From NCBI GenBank assembly GCA_009991425.1, contig JAACWH010000026.1, positions 1 through 64,000 on the forward strand: a DNA stretch of 64,000 nucleotides. Reading direction: 5' to 3'. A program made the position numbers and the translations under genes. Every line of letters starts with the position of its first letter. Within the stretch, counting starts at the first letter, position 1. This DNA is from Leptospira sp. GTDB taxonomy: Bacteria; Spirochaetota; Leptospiria; Leptospirales; Leptospiraceae. Shown in pieces: positions 26,450-35,467 of this stretch. Under the pieces are notes generated by a model. That model saw only the letters and a list, made by a program, of their open reading frames with translations, ran no database searches and was not told the origin of the DNA.

Positions 26450-28039
26450 ATGTCAGTTGTAGGGAATCTTCTTTTTGTTCTACATGCTCACCTCCCTTTT
26501 GTTAGGCATCCAGGATACAAGCATCCTTTTATTGAAGAGAATTGGTTGAATGAGGCTATTCTCGAGACATATATTCCTTTACTTAGGGTTTTTAGAAATC
26601 TAAGAGAGGAAGGAATTTATTTTAGAATCACAATGTCTTTTTCTCCTTCTCTTTCTTCTATGTTAATTGATCCTTATTTGCAGGATAAATTTCGTTCTTA
26701 TATTACTAATCTAATTCGTTTGGGAGAGAAAGAAGTCGAAAGGACTACTTACGATTCACATTTGAATTATTTATCTCAGAAATACCTAGGTCATTTTCAA
26801 GATACACTTAGTATCTTTGATGAATTGCAAGGTGATATCACCAAAGGCTTTAGAGAGTTCCTAGATAATGGAAGCCTAGAAATTATAACTTGTCCTGCGA
26901 CACATGGCTTTCTTCCATTTATGGAATCAGAACCTGCTTCCGTTCGAGCCCAAATTCGAAATGGAAGACGAACTCATAGAAGAGTATGGGGACGTGATCC
27001 CAAAGGAATCTGGCTTTCTGAATGTGGTTACTACAAAGGCTTAGAGAAATTTCTTGCCGATGAAGGCATTAAGTATTTCTTCGTGGACACCCATGGCATT
27101 GAGCATGCTGAACCAAGACCAAAATATGGAGTCTATGCTCCTGTTGAAGTAGGCGAGGGAGTGTTCGCCTTTGGTCGAGATCCAGAAAGTTCAAGACAGG
27201 TCTGGAGTTCTCAGGACGGCTACCCAGGTGATTTTCGTTATAGGGAATACTACCGAGATATTGGTCATGATTTAGATTACAATTACATCCACCATTTTCT
27301 GAACTCAGATGGTATTCGTATTAATACAGGAATTAAATACCACCGCATAACAGGAAAAGATACATATAAGGAATACTACAATCCAGATGCTGCTATGGAA
27401 GCCTGTGGCAATCATGCTACGGATTTTTTGAATAAAAGAATAGAACAGGCTAATAATTTTTACAATGAAATGGGACAGGCTGCTATAATTGTTAGCCCTT
27501 ATGATGCGGAACTATACGGACATTGGTGGTATGAGGGTCCGCAATTTATTGAATATTTATTTAAGAAGATACATTTTGACCAGGATTCAATCCGACCTAT
27601 TCATGCACTAGAATCTCCTGGCATAGTAAATCGTATACAAAGTGTAAATATGTCTATGTCTAGTTGGGGTGAGAACGGTTATGGAGATGTTTGGTTGAAT
27701 AAAACCAATGATTGGATCTATCCTCATCTTTTAGCCTGCGCTTCTGATTTACAAGCTCTAGTGCATATTTATAAAGATACGAAGGATGATTGGCAGATTA
27801 GAGTTCTAAATCAAATGGGAAGAGAACTCTTGCTTGCACAGAGTTCGGATTGGGCATTTATCATGAAGACTGGAACTATGGTTGACTATGCTGTTCGCCG
27901 AACAAATGTTCATGTGAATCTGTTCTATCATTTGAAATCTATGCTTCAAAATGATGACAGAGATGATAAAAGTTTAGATAGAATGGAAGAAGAGAATAAT
28001 ATTTTTCCTGATATTTCCTTTAAGGATTGGTTAAAGTAA
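26450..28039 (+). CDS. GH57-family 1,4-alpha-glucan branching enzyme
   Basis: This 529-residue enzyme has the GH57/DUF1957 arrangement. NLLFVLHAHLPFVRHPG opens the barrel, the catalytic nucleophile Glu is in WLSECGY (about residue 190), and the general acid Asp is in SPYDAELYGHWW (about residue 352). This family transfers alpha-1,4 segments to form alpha-1,6 branches in glycogen. The C-terminal helical domain carries MSSWGENGYGDVW, typical of the family. It follows the DUF4912-like gene by ten bases, with an AAGGTAG ribosome site. No glycogen synthase is in this window. Confidence 0.88.
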   Translation: MSVVGNLLFVLHAHLPFVRHPGYKHPFIEENWLNEAILETYIPLLRVFRNLREEGIYFRITMSFSPSLSSMLIDPYLQDKFRSYITNLIRLGEKEVERTTYDSHLNYLSQKYLGHFQDTLSIFDELQGDITKGFREFLDNGSLEIITCPATHGFLPFMESEPASVRAQIRNGRRTHRRVWGRDPKGIWLSECGYYKGLEKFLADEGIKYFFVDTHGIEHAEPRPKYGVYAPVEVGEGVFAFGRDPESSRQVWSSQDGYPGDFRYREYYRDIGHDLDYNYIHHFLNSDGIRINTGIKYHRITGKDTYKEYYNPDAAMEACGNHATDFLNKRIEQANNFYNEMGQAAIIVSPYDAELYGHWWYEGPQFIEYLFKKIHFDQDSIRPIHALESPGIVNRIQSVNMSMSSWGENGYGDVWLNKTNDWIYPHLLACASDLQALVHIYKDTKDDWQIRVLNQMGRELLLAQSSDWAFIMKTGTMVDYAVRRTNVHVNLFYHLKSMLQNDDRDDKSLDRMEEENNIFPDISFKDWLK

Positions 28040-28481
28040 GACTTGTTAGTTCTAATTTTGTATTAGAATTGTCATTGCAAGATGCCCACTTTTGGCTATA
28101 ATCTTTGGAAGGAATAATTTTTCTATCCATGAACTGATAGATTTTGGCAGCTTTCAAAAAATGCATTTTACCATTGCATACAGAGGAAAGATTCATAAAA
28201 CTACTTACCATCGCCAAATGAGTTTTTGCAGTAACCTCAGAATGACCCATGCCCAAACCTTCATTTATCCCTAAGGATACCTGTAAGTCTTGGATGGCTT
28301 CCTTGTATTTTCCAATCTCATTCAATTTTAGACCTTTTTCTAGATATTGCTTAGCATATCCCATCGCTTTCCTAGGTCTTTCTTTCTCTAGTATCATTTT
28401 TGCTTTATTGCTGGGGTCATTTGCAAACAGACTTGCTGAAAAAAGGAGCAATGTGCTGAAAAATATTATGTTCTTATTCAT
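28020..28481 (-). CDS. Exported TPR protein, unknown
   Basis: This protein has a signal peptide ending near SLFAND and one or two TPR-like repeats (YLEKGLKLNEIGKYKEAIQDL). I chose ATG 28481 because GAGGTAG stands about eight bases upstream; a longer frame from 28514 would begin without a ribosome site. From that start it is 153 residues. Its 3' end overlaps the convergent GH57 gene by 20 bases. The 75-base gap to rnpB contains no further gene. Confidence 0.6.
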   Translation of the reverse strand: MNKNIIFFSTLLLFSASLFANDPSNKAKMILEKERPRKAMGYAKQYLEKGLKLNEIGKYKEAIQDLQVSLGINEGLGMGHSEVTAKTHLAMVSSFMNLSSVCNGKMHFLKAAKIYQFMDRKIIPSKDYSQKWASCNDNSNTKLELTSLTLTNP

Positions 28482-28556
28482 TTCGACTACCTCGGAATTG
28501 AAATTCTTCTTCATTATATACTATGCATAGATTGTACCAGTTTTCATTCTGGATTA

Positions 28557-28995
28557 GAAAGTTTCTACTGGACGGCTGCTTCCTTTTTGGTTGAACAAGA
28601 AGGAAGAGGAAAGTCCGGACACCAGGGAACCAAAGGACTGGGTAATAACCAGTATTTCGTTTGGAATTTTGAAGCGGCTCTCAGAGCTGGTTCTCTAAGA
28701 AAAACGGGGTAGATTTGTGCAACAGAAAAGATACCGCCTAGCATCTGCTTGACTTTGTTTTGCAAAGTTGAACTGATTTAGGTAAGGATGAAATGGTGGG
28801 GTAAGAGCCTACCGCCTCAACCGCGAGGAAGAGGGCAGGGTGCATCTCCTGAGTGCAATCTCAAGTAAACGGCCGTTTGTAGCAGGTTCCGCGAGGCCTA
28901 CGGGTAGAGAGCAAATCTTAGAGAAATGGAAACATTGTTCTAAGTTAGATAAATAGTCGTCCTAGACAGAATCCGGCTTATAGGTAGGAACTTTC
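28557..28995 (+). ncRNA. rnpB: RNase P RNA
   Basis: This is the catalytic RNA that trims tRNA 5' ends. The conserved P4-region sequence GAGGAAAGTCCGGAC occurs near 28606-28620, and the matching 3' element ACAGAATCCGGCTTA near 28968-28982. The outer stem P1 is formed by GAAAGTTTCTAC (28557-28568) and GTAGGAACTTTC (28984-28995), complementary over 12 bases with one G-U pair, which sets both ends. Eight T's follow (28996-29003), so P1 probably doubles as an intrinsic terminator. The 3' 34 bases overlap the antisense end of the NERD/helicase gene. The last bases of the RNA are thus constrained by two genes. Confidence 0.95.
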
Positions 28996-30686
28996 TTTTT
29001 TTTCTTGGAATTTAATATTTCAACTAACTGTGGCTTTATCATTTCGGGAAAAATGATCGTACAGGCTTGGTTGCATCTTGTGAGTGCATGGTAGTATAGA
29101 TCAAAATACATTGGATTATTAAAATCTTTTATGCCTGTGATGATAACATAACCTTCTTCTTCTCCATAAAATTCTTTTAGAGTTGCGATTCGAATTACAT
29201 TCTGAGGGCTGCTTTCCTCTTTGGTAAGTTGGTGTTCATATTGACTTTGCGTACTTGGATCTAAATTTCTTGATTCATCTAATTCTGAATAAGGAGTCAG
29301 TTGAATTCTATTGGTGAAGAATTTATCTGCCGATCCCAGAATATCACTTACATCTTCTTCTTCTATGCAAAGTAAGATAGAGTCTTCAAGCGGAATTTGC
29401 AATCCTCTTCTTCCAAAATGGATAGCCCATTCTAATTTCTGATAAAATTCTTCTGGACTTTCAAAGCTTGCATACTGTATCCCTGTTATATCAGGAACTC
29501 TAGAGCTTACAAAGGGCTTTCTGCCAAGTAGGCAAGCCTGTTCATATACCTTTCTAGGTGTACGAATGTTACGGTTCCAATAATCTGTTTTATCCGAAAT
29601 GGATTTCAAATCATGGATATTTTTATAATAATCCGGATTGGTGTCTGGGTTCACGTACTCTGCCATTACCAACCAGGAGCCTTTTTCCCAATGGTTGATG
29701 AGTTTGGAACCCATTTGTTCAAATAAGTTTGGATCAACCATTTTCTCTGAGCTATCTATAATTAAGAACTCAAAATCATTCTCTAGGCCATCGAGTAGTT
29801 TAGAAAGCTTGTTTTTATCTTTATAAGAAACAAAATGTACGAATTCCCAATTGAATCCATTTTGCTCATCTGAAACTGATTGAAGATTACCTGATATAAA
29901 AAGCGTTTTTTTGCCAAGCCTTTCCATCCTTTTAGCCTGTTCTATACAAACGATAGTTTTACCTGAACCAGGAACTCCAATGACAAGGGACTTAGAAGTT
30001 ACTTTTGTTTTTTGAATGACATCGAATTGTTCCTTAGTAAGTGAGATTAGTTTGGAATTTTGTCGGAATTTTTTCTTTGTGATATCTAAAACGAAATTCA
30101 AATTCAGTCTTATGATCTCATGTATAGTATGAAGCGTCTTAGAATCTATTTCATTTTGAGATTTAGATTCCATAATGTCTATGATGGACTGGAGGGATGT
30201 TTTGGAATTTTTTAAAGAACTTTTGCCAAAAATAAATTCAGATCCTTTTGGATGTTGAGCAAAATCCTGAGCATCGTTCTTAAGGAAAAAAATTGCGGAT
30301 TGGAAGTAATCGGCTGGAACTGGATCTTGGTAAGAGTTATGATCATTTAAGAATTCCATTAATATCTTGCTAGCGGATTGAACTTGGTCGACAGGATCGC
30401 TATAAGGTTTGTCTGTATAAGATTCCCATAGCTTCCTCCTTCTGTTGTAAAATTCCCATTTGGAATTCTTATAGCGCCATTTCCCATTTTTAAGTTCAAT
30501 GCAAATTATCATTTTATCAGAGACTACAACAAAATCAATTTCCCTCATCGGAATATCTGGAGTAACTAACTTCAAAGAGTAGTAAACAGTGTAATCTTTT
30601 CCAAGCTCTGATTTAAATCTTGCATGGTAAATTGCTTCATTAGAATAATCTTTAGCATTGGTCGGATACTCAAGGGGATAAATCAT
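28962..30686 (-). CDS. NERD nuclease domain fused to helicase-like ATPase
   Basis: This protein has two parts. An N-terminal NERD domain shows the nuclease-like pattern D...ExK (REIDFVVV and CIELKNGKW, about residues 50-70). A P-loop region shows a clean Walker A (GVPGSGKT) and the superfamily I tail YYHALTRCNQACTIIFP. The Walker B site reads IIDSSEKM instead of DExx, and motif III lacks its usual Gln, so helicase activity is doubtful. The likely start is ATG 30686; a TTG at 30722 in frame is possible and would add 12 residues. It might act in DNA repair or phage defence, which is inference. The end of the gene overlaps rnpB on the other strand. Confidence 0.72.
   Translation of the reverse strand: MIYPLEYPTNAKDYSNEAIYHARFKSELGKDYTVYYSLKLVTPDIPMREIDFVVVSDKMIICIELKNGKWRYKNSKWEFYNRRRKLWESYTDKPYSDPVDQVQSASKILMEFLNDHNSYQDPVPADYFQSAIFFLKNDAQDFAQHPKGSEFIFGKSSLKNSKTSLQSIIDIMESKSQNEIDSKTLHTIHEIIRLNLNFVLDITKKKFRQNSKLISLTKEQFDVIQKTKVTSKSLVIGVPGSGKTIVCIEQAKRMERLGKKTLFISGNLQSVSDEQNGFNWEFVHFVSYKDKNKLSKLLDGLENDFEFLIIDSSEKMVDPNLFEQMGSKLINHWEKGSWLVMAEYVNPDTNPDYYKNIHDLKSISDKTDYWNRNIRTPRKVYEQACLLGRKPFVSSRVPDITGIQYASFESPEEFYQKLEWAIHFGRRGLQIPLEDSILLCIEEEDVSDILGSADKFFTNRIQLTPYSELDESRNLDPSTQSQYEHQLTKEESSPQNVIRIATLKEFYGEEEGYVIITGIKDFNNPMYFDLYYHALTRCNQACTIIFPEMIKPQLVEILNSKKKKKVPTYKPDSV
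28984..29003 (+). terminator. rnpB 3' stem and T-tract
   Basis: The 3' arm of P1 is directly followed by eight T's on the plus strand. With the P1 stem (12 pairs with the 5' end) this can act as an intrinsic terminator, although the partner arm lies 400 bases away, so pausing at a T-tract is the main visible signal. Confidence 0.5.
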
Positions 30687-30767
30687 GGATTTACAGATTG
30701 AGCTAAGGCAACAAAGAAGCAACCTAAATTTATTGACAGAAATCTCTTAAAAAGGAGGCTTTGAGCA

Positions 30768-31397
30768 ATGAGACTTTCGAATTCATCCTGCAAATTCCTT
30801 TATATAATAATCATTTTGTTTTTTCAAAATTGTGCATCCGGCAACATTTGGCTGTATGTCAATAGCGATGGTTCTGGTAAGTTGCAGATGGTTAGAAAAG
30901 AAATTCAGGCTAGAGAGAAGATAGACTTAGCATTTCTAAAGGGCTCTCAATCAGAAGTAACAGAACTTCATATTTCATCTGTGGATTCAAATTTTTCCTC
31001 CATACATAATTTAAAAATGGAGGGAGCGAGTTTTATTTTCTATGTTCAAGAAATAAACTTGGAAAAACAAAACTGTCTACTTTTCACTTTAGATACTAGC
31101 GCTGAGTCAGCATGGTTCCGTCATTTTCAGATAACGGATGTTAAGTTGAATCTATTTGAAAAAGAAGCTAAATCAAGAGATGATCTTGCTCGCTTCAATA
31201 ATCTTGCAGATTATTTTGTCTGGGAGATTCATCTTCCGGGAAAAGTAGCAAGCGTGAAGGACTTTCAGTCACTTGGGCCTGAGTGGTGGATTTCAAAACA
31301 CTCTGATTCTAAGGTTATTTTAAAAATTCCTGCTAAGGATATTCTTAAATCACGAAGAAAATTCTCAAGCTATGAAATCTGCAGTTCTCTAAATTAG
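30768..31397 (+). CDS. Putative lipoprotein, unknown
   Basis: This 209-residue protein has a signal peptide with lipobox FFQNC, giving a lipidated Cys near residue 23, then a polar, beta-rich body I do not recognise (NIWLYVNSDGSGKLQMV at the start). AAGGAGG stands about ten bases upstream of ATG 30768, the strongest ribosome site in the window. It is divergent from the NERD gene and precedes the hook genes by 102 bases, with no visible functional link. Confidence 0.7.
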   Translation: MRLSNSSCKFLYIIIILFFQNCASGNIWLYVNSDGSGKLQMVRKEIQAREKIDLAFLKGSQSEVTELHISSVDSNFSSIHNLKMEGASFIFYVQEINLEKQNCLLFTLDTSAESAWFRHFQITDVKLNLFEKEAKSRDDLARFNNLADYFVWEIHLPGKVASVKDFQSLGPEWWISKHSDSKVILKIPAKDILKSRRKFSSYEICSSLN

Positions 31398-31457
31398 AAA
31401 AAATTTAGATTAACAGCCCCAATGGGACATAAGTGAAAAAAGGAAGAAGATAAAGTG

Positions 31458-31484
31458 TAAAGTTTTATAGGAATCCTTCGATCC
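31458..31484 (+). promoter_or_regulatory. Candidate sigma-28 (FliA) promoter for the hook genes
   Basis: TAAAGTTT (31458-31465) is a full match to the FliA -35 consensus. Eleven bases later comes TTCGATCC, which keeps the CGAT core of GCCGATAA (four of eight positions). The spacing equals the consensus. It lies about 20 bases upstream of the fliK start. The -10 match is partial, so this is a candidate. Confidence 0.45.
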
Positions 31485-31502
31485 TTATTCCAGGGTAGGG
31501 TG

Positions 31503-33173
31503 ATGAATATATCTTTTTTTCCAAGTAAAACAAACGAGGCTTCTCAAGCTAAGAATTTTCTAAACGAAGATTCCAATCTCTCTGTAGATTCTATACTTTC
31601 TAATACTCAATCTTCTTTTTTGAATTACATGAAGGACTCACTGACATCCCCAATTGCTTCTAATTTGATTCCTTCCAACCAACAAAATCAATCGAATACT
31701 ATACTTAATTTCCAAGCCTCCCTTTCATACCAAGATATTTCTTCCGCAAATTCTGCCTCCAACGAAGGAAATGCTTCACCTAATAATGATAATTCAGCCA
31801 AGGGAAATTCAGAAATTTCTTCAAATGCATCTTCTAGTAATGATGAAGTAACTGAATACAAGCCTGCAGAAAATTCTAGTAAAACAGAAGAAATAGAAGA
31901 AGAGCTTGCATCTGATGAAGAAATAGAGGCTGAAGATGAAGAAGTTAATCTTACTAAAAAAGACGAGGGAATATTTGAATCTATTACTAGCTGGTTTCAG
32001 TCATTGGGTCAGCAAAATGAATCTAAAGATACAAAAGCAATTCTAAAAGATAAAGTAACTGCCCTAGTTAAGAAAGAAATTGAGAATGATTTAAAATCTG
32101 CCAACCGTGAGAATTCTAAAGCTGAGATAAAAGATGTATCTGAAAAATTTCAGAAGCAACAACATGATTGGGAAAAAAAGATAGTAACAACGAACGATTT
32201 GTTCGCTAAGCTTACTCAAGCAAAATCAAAAAATACAGATGAATCTAAGGCTACTCAAAAATCCAACCAAGATGGAAAGACTGGAGAAGTTAAACTTACT
32301 GAAAAATCTCTGCTAGCATCCGTAGAAGAAGTCACTAGCAAAAGTTCCAATTTAGAAAAAGTAGCAGTTGGGAATAAAGAGTCGAATCGCAAGGTCGACC
32401 AAGATCCTAAATCTAAAAAAGAAAACAAACTTGAGACTTCAGAAAAAACCGAAGCCAAGGATATTCCTAAACTAACGATTGATAGAATGGAAAAAGGCGA
32501 AACTCCCAAAGATATGAATAAATGGGAAATCCGCCAAGAAAGAACAAAGCAAGAATTTACAAACAATCAACAAGCTTCTCAAAACAAAGACAATGTAGTA
32601 TCGATAGAATCAGCTTCATCTTCGAACTCATCTAAATCCCAAAGTGATACTTCTAAAGACCAGGGAAGTGAAAACTTTAAAGCTGAAATGTTCAAAGCAA
32701 ATTTTACTAAGAAACCAGATTCATTGGCGGCCAAATCTTCTGTTTACGATCCAGAAGAAATGAAAGCAAACATGGATAAGTTGGTTCAAAAAGCTAAAAT
32801 CCAAATTATAAATGAAGGCAGAAGCCAGGCTGAGATTCGTTTGAATCCTATGGAGCTAGGTAGAATGGTTTTGAAAATCTCCGTTCAAAATGACAAGGTC
32901 CAAGGAAAAGTTTTAGTGGATTCCGAAACAGTTAAAGCCGCTTTGCAAAATGATCTTTCTAGTTTGAAAGAAGATCTTAGAGCACAGGGGCTAGATCTGC
33001 AATCTCTCACCATAGATGTAAATTTAGATTCGCACCAAGACTTGCAAGGAAGACAGGATAAATTTGCAGGGGTAGATAATTTTGGAAATATCAACAAACA
33101 AGAATCTAATACACAGACAGAAGTATTGCGAACAAACAGAGTATCTGATTCACTACTCGATGTTATTGCATAA
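31503..33173 (+). CDS. fliK: Flagellar hook-length control protein FliK
   Basis: FliK measures hook length and switches the flagellar export gate from hook to filament substrates. The N-terminal 440 residues are low-complexity, Ser/Asn/Lys/Glu-rich and likely unfolded, as expected for the molecular ruler. The C-terminal Flg_hook domain (about residues 440-530) has QAEIRLNPMELGRMVLKI and DLRAQGLDLQSLTIDV, the recognisable core that contacts FlhB. I take ATG 31503, with AGGG seven bases upstream, over GTG 31500. It leads a three-gene block fliK-flgD-flgE and starts near a candidate sigma-28 promoter. FliK evolves quickly, which explains the poorly conserved ruler. Confidence 0.88.
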   Translation: MNISFFPSKTNEASQAKNFLNEDSNLSVDSILSNTQSSFLNYMKDSLTSPIASNLIPSNQQNQSNTILNFQASLSYQDISSANSASNEGNASPNNDNSAKGNSEISSNASSSNDEVTEYKPAENSSKTEEIEEELASDEEIEAEDEEVNLTKKDEGIFESITSWFQSLGQQNESKDTKAILKDKVTALVKKEIENDLKSANRENSKAEIKDVSEKFQKQQHDWEKKIVTTNDLFAKLTQAKSKNTDESKATQKSNQDGKTGEVKLTEKSLLASVEEVTSKSSNLEKVAVGNKESNRKVDQDPKSKKENKLETSEKTEAKDIPKLTIDRMEKGETPKDMNKWEIRQERTKQEFTNNQQASQNKDNVVSIESASSSNSSKSQSDTSKDQGSENFKAEMFKANFTKKPDSLAAKSSVYDPEEMKANMDKLVQKAKIQIINEGRSQAEIRLNPMELGRMVLKISVQNDKVQGKVLVDSETVKAALQNDLSSLKEDLRAQGLDLQSLTIDVNLDSHQDLQGRQDKFAGVDNFGNINKQESNTQTEVLRTNRVSDSLLDVIA

Positions 33174-33183
33174 GGATATATAG

Positions 33184-33978
33184 ATGCCCGAAATAAACGC
33201 AGCAACCAGAAGTCAGTACCTAGACGCAGACAAAAGTTTCAATATCCAAAGTCATTTGAACCAATTGGAGAAGGAAGAAAAGTCAGGTCTTAAAGGAATT
33301 GAGATCCGCGATTCTGTGAAGCAATTAGGCAAAGACGATTTCTTAAAACTTTTAATATCGCAATTATCCCAACAAGATCCAACAAATCCTATGAAAGACC
33401 AAGAGTTTATTGCTCAGATGGCACAGTTTTCTTCCTTGGAACAAATGAAAAATATCTCAACTGGTATTTCTAGAATGGAAGCTAAACAAGCTTATTCAGT
33501 TGTAGGGAAAATAATCTCTGGGCCTGATTTAGTTACAGGTGAAGACGTAGTGGGAGTTGCAGGTGCAATATTTTTCGATAATCAAGGTAAGACGTATGCG
33601 AGAGTCAATGGTAGAACGGTTGATATCGAAAAGATAAACCTGATATCAGATCCAAATTTAGTTGCTGATGCACCGGGTGAAGCTAATTCTAAAGTTCAAT
33701 CTCAATCTCCTGTGCCAGCTGCGAGTCCTTCGGTTTCTAATCCAAGTGAAACCCAAGATGGTGTATCATCGAAGCAAGTATCGAATGAGAATGCATCAGA
33801 AAATAATTCTATGCAAGCAAAGCAAGTGAATGCTGCAAATAATTTCCAAGCAATAGATTCGAATGGCAATTCACAGAATAGGAATGATGAAAGCAGCTCA
33901 CAAGAATTTAAGCAAACAAATTTAGATATTCCAGGCTATAGACCGCTAGGTGGGAAAAATAATCCCTATGCAGATTAA
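33184..33978 (+). CDS. flgD: Flagellar hook-capping protein FlgD
   Basis: FlgD caps the growing hook so that FlgE subunits assemble beneath it. The conserved N-terminal stretch (about residues 50-95), with [19 protein letters not shown] then [21 protein letters not shown], is clear. A short domain about 100-165 follows. The 100-residue C-terminal tail is Ser/Asn/Gln-rich and low-complexity, an addition relative to enteric FlgD. It starts 10 bases after fliK, and flgE follows after 45 bases. Confidence 0.92.
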   Translation: MPEINAATRSQYLDADKSFNIQSHLNQLEKEEKSGLKGIEIRDSVKQLGKDDFLKLLISQLSQQDPTNPMKDQEFIAQMAQFSSLEQMKNISTGISRMEAKQAYSVVGKIISGPDLVTGEDVVGVAGAIFFDNQGKTYARVNGRTVDIEKINLISDPNLVADAPGEANSKVQSQSPVPAASPSVSNPSETQDGVSSKQVSNENASENNSMQAKQVNAANNFQAIDSNGNSQNRNDESSSQEFKQTNLDIPGYRPLGGKNNPYAD

Positions 33979-34023
33979 GTTTTTTATAAATATGACGAAA
34001 GGTAATAAAAGAGGGTACAATTT

Positions 34024-35418
34024 ATGATGAGGTCGCTTTATTCCGGTGTATCCGGATTGAAAAACCACCAAGTAAGAATGGATGTTATTGGAAATAATAT
34101 TTCAAATGTTAACACTCATGGTTTCAAAACGGAAAGAGTAACATTCCAAGATATGATCTCACAAGAGTTATCTGGAGCCTCTGAGCCTAAAGATAATATC
34201 GGCGGAATCAATCCAAAGCAAGTTGGACTTGGATCTTTGATTGCAGCTATTGATAAAATCATGACGCAAGGCTCTCTCCAGACTACAGGAAAGAATACGG
34301 ACGTTGCAATTTCTGGCGAAGGTTTCTTCGTTGTAAAGAATGGTGATAAAGAGTTTTATACTAGATCTGGTGCTTTCAATGTAGATAAGAATGGTTTCTA
34401 TGTGAATCCAGCTACAGGTGTTAAAGTGCAAGGTTGGAATGCAAGAAAGGATGAGGATGGCAATCGTTTCATCAATTCCGCAGCTTCCGTAGAAGATATT
34501 GTAATTCCACTATATTCTAAAGAACCTGCTAAGGCGACTACGAATGTAGATTTTCAGTCCAATCTAAATGCTGCAGCCCTCGCAGTTCCTACTGATGCAA
34601 CTGAAGAAGAAATAAAAAAATTCATAAACGATCCAGATCCTAATAAAAGGCGAGGACATTTAACTTCCATTAAAGTTTATGATGACCAAGGAAATACTCG
34701 TCAATTGGAAGTTACTCTTTGGAAGGTTCGTGAAAATACTTGGAAGGCAAAATTCAATTTGAATGATGCATCTCAAGTCTCTGTAGATGTGAAGGGAACT
34801 GGTGGTGAAAATACCCAACTTCCTGGAAACGTAGAGCTAGAACTTGGTTTTAGCCCTGATGGTAAAATCGTATCTGTGTCCGACGGTGTTGATTCTCAAA
34901 CTGCTGGAAAATTAAATGCTCAGATTTCTTTTAGAACAGAAGGAAATCCTACTGCTCAAAATTTTACTATGAACTTTGGGGAAGCAAACTTGGTGAATGG
35001 AGTTACTCAATTCTCTAGTGATTTTACCACTAAAGCTGTTAAGCAAGATGGTTATCCTATGGGATATATGGAAGCTTTTTCCATTGATGATACAGGAACT
35101 GTTACAGGAGTTTTCTCCAATGGTGTAAGGCAGCCTTTGGCAACAATAGCTATGGCAACTTTTACTAACCCAGCAGGACTCAATAAAGCAGGGGACACTA
35201 TGTTCTCTTATTCCTTAAACTCTGGGGAAGCAAATATTGGAGAAGCGGGAGTGCAAGGCAAAGGTAAGATCAATGCAGGGCTTTTAGAGATGTCGAATGT
35301 CGATCTTTCCGATCAGTTTACTGACATGATCGTCACTCAGAGGGGTTTTCAAGCCAACTCTAGGACGATTGTTACTTCCGATCAGATGATCCAAGAGGTG
35401 CTCGGTCTGAAGCGATAA
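34024..35418 (+). CDS. flgE: Flagellar hook protein FlgE
   Basis: FlgE builds the curved hook joining rod and filament, which in spirochaetes is periplasmic. The 464-residue protein starts with [20 protein letters not shown] and [13 protein letters not shown], the rod/hook N-terminal coil, and ends with [20 protein letters not shown], then [17 protein letters not shown], the matching C-terminal coil. The middle (about 90-380) holds the hook D1/D2 domains. Spirochaete hooks are known to carry a lysinoalanine crosslink between subunits; I did not identify the residue pair here. It is third in fliK-flgD-flgE. Confidence 0.95.
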   Translation: MMRSLYSGVSGLKNHQVRMDVIGNNISNVNTHGFKTERVTFQDMISQELSGASEPKDNIGGINPKQVGLGSLIAAIDKIMTQGSLQTTGKNTDVAISGEGFFVVKNGDKEFYTRSGAFNVDKNGFYVNPATGVKVQGWNARKDEDGNRFINSAASVEDIVIPLYSKEPAKATTNVDFQSNLNAAALAVPTDATEEEIKKFINDPDPNKRRGHLTSIKVYDDQGNTRQLEVTLWKVRENTWKAKFNLNDASQVSVDVKGTGGENTQLPGNVELELGFSPDGKIVSVSDGVDSQTAGKLNAQISFRTEGNPTAQNFTMNFGEANLVNGVTQFSSDFTTKAVKQDGYPMGYMEAFSIDDTGTVTGVFSNGVRQPLATIAMATFTNPAGLNKAGDTMFSYSLNSGEANIGEAGVQGKGKINAGLLEMSNVDLSDQFTDMIVTQRGFQANSRTIVTSDQMIQEVLGLKR

Positions 35419-35443
35419 TCAAAATTCTCACTTGATAGTTAAG

Positions 35444-35467
35444 ACGCTTCCAGAATCCTGGAAGCGT
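35444..35467 (+). terminator. Perfect hairpin after flgE
   Basis: A perfect 10-base stem with a four-base loop (ACGCTTCCAG, AATC, CTGGAAGCGT) begins 25 bases after the flgE stop codon. No T-tract follows. The last stem base is the first base of the next gene's TTG start, and GGAAG inside the stem is the only ribosome-like sequence there. It may be a weak terminator or may control translation of the next gene. Confidence 0.55.
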
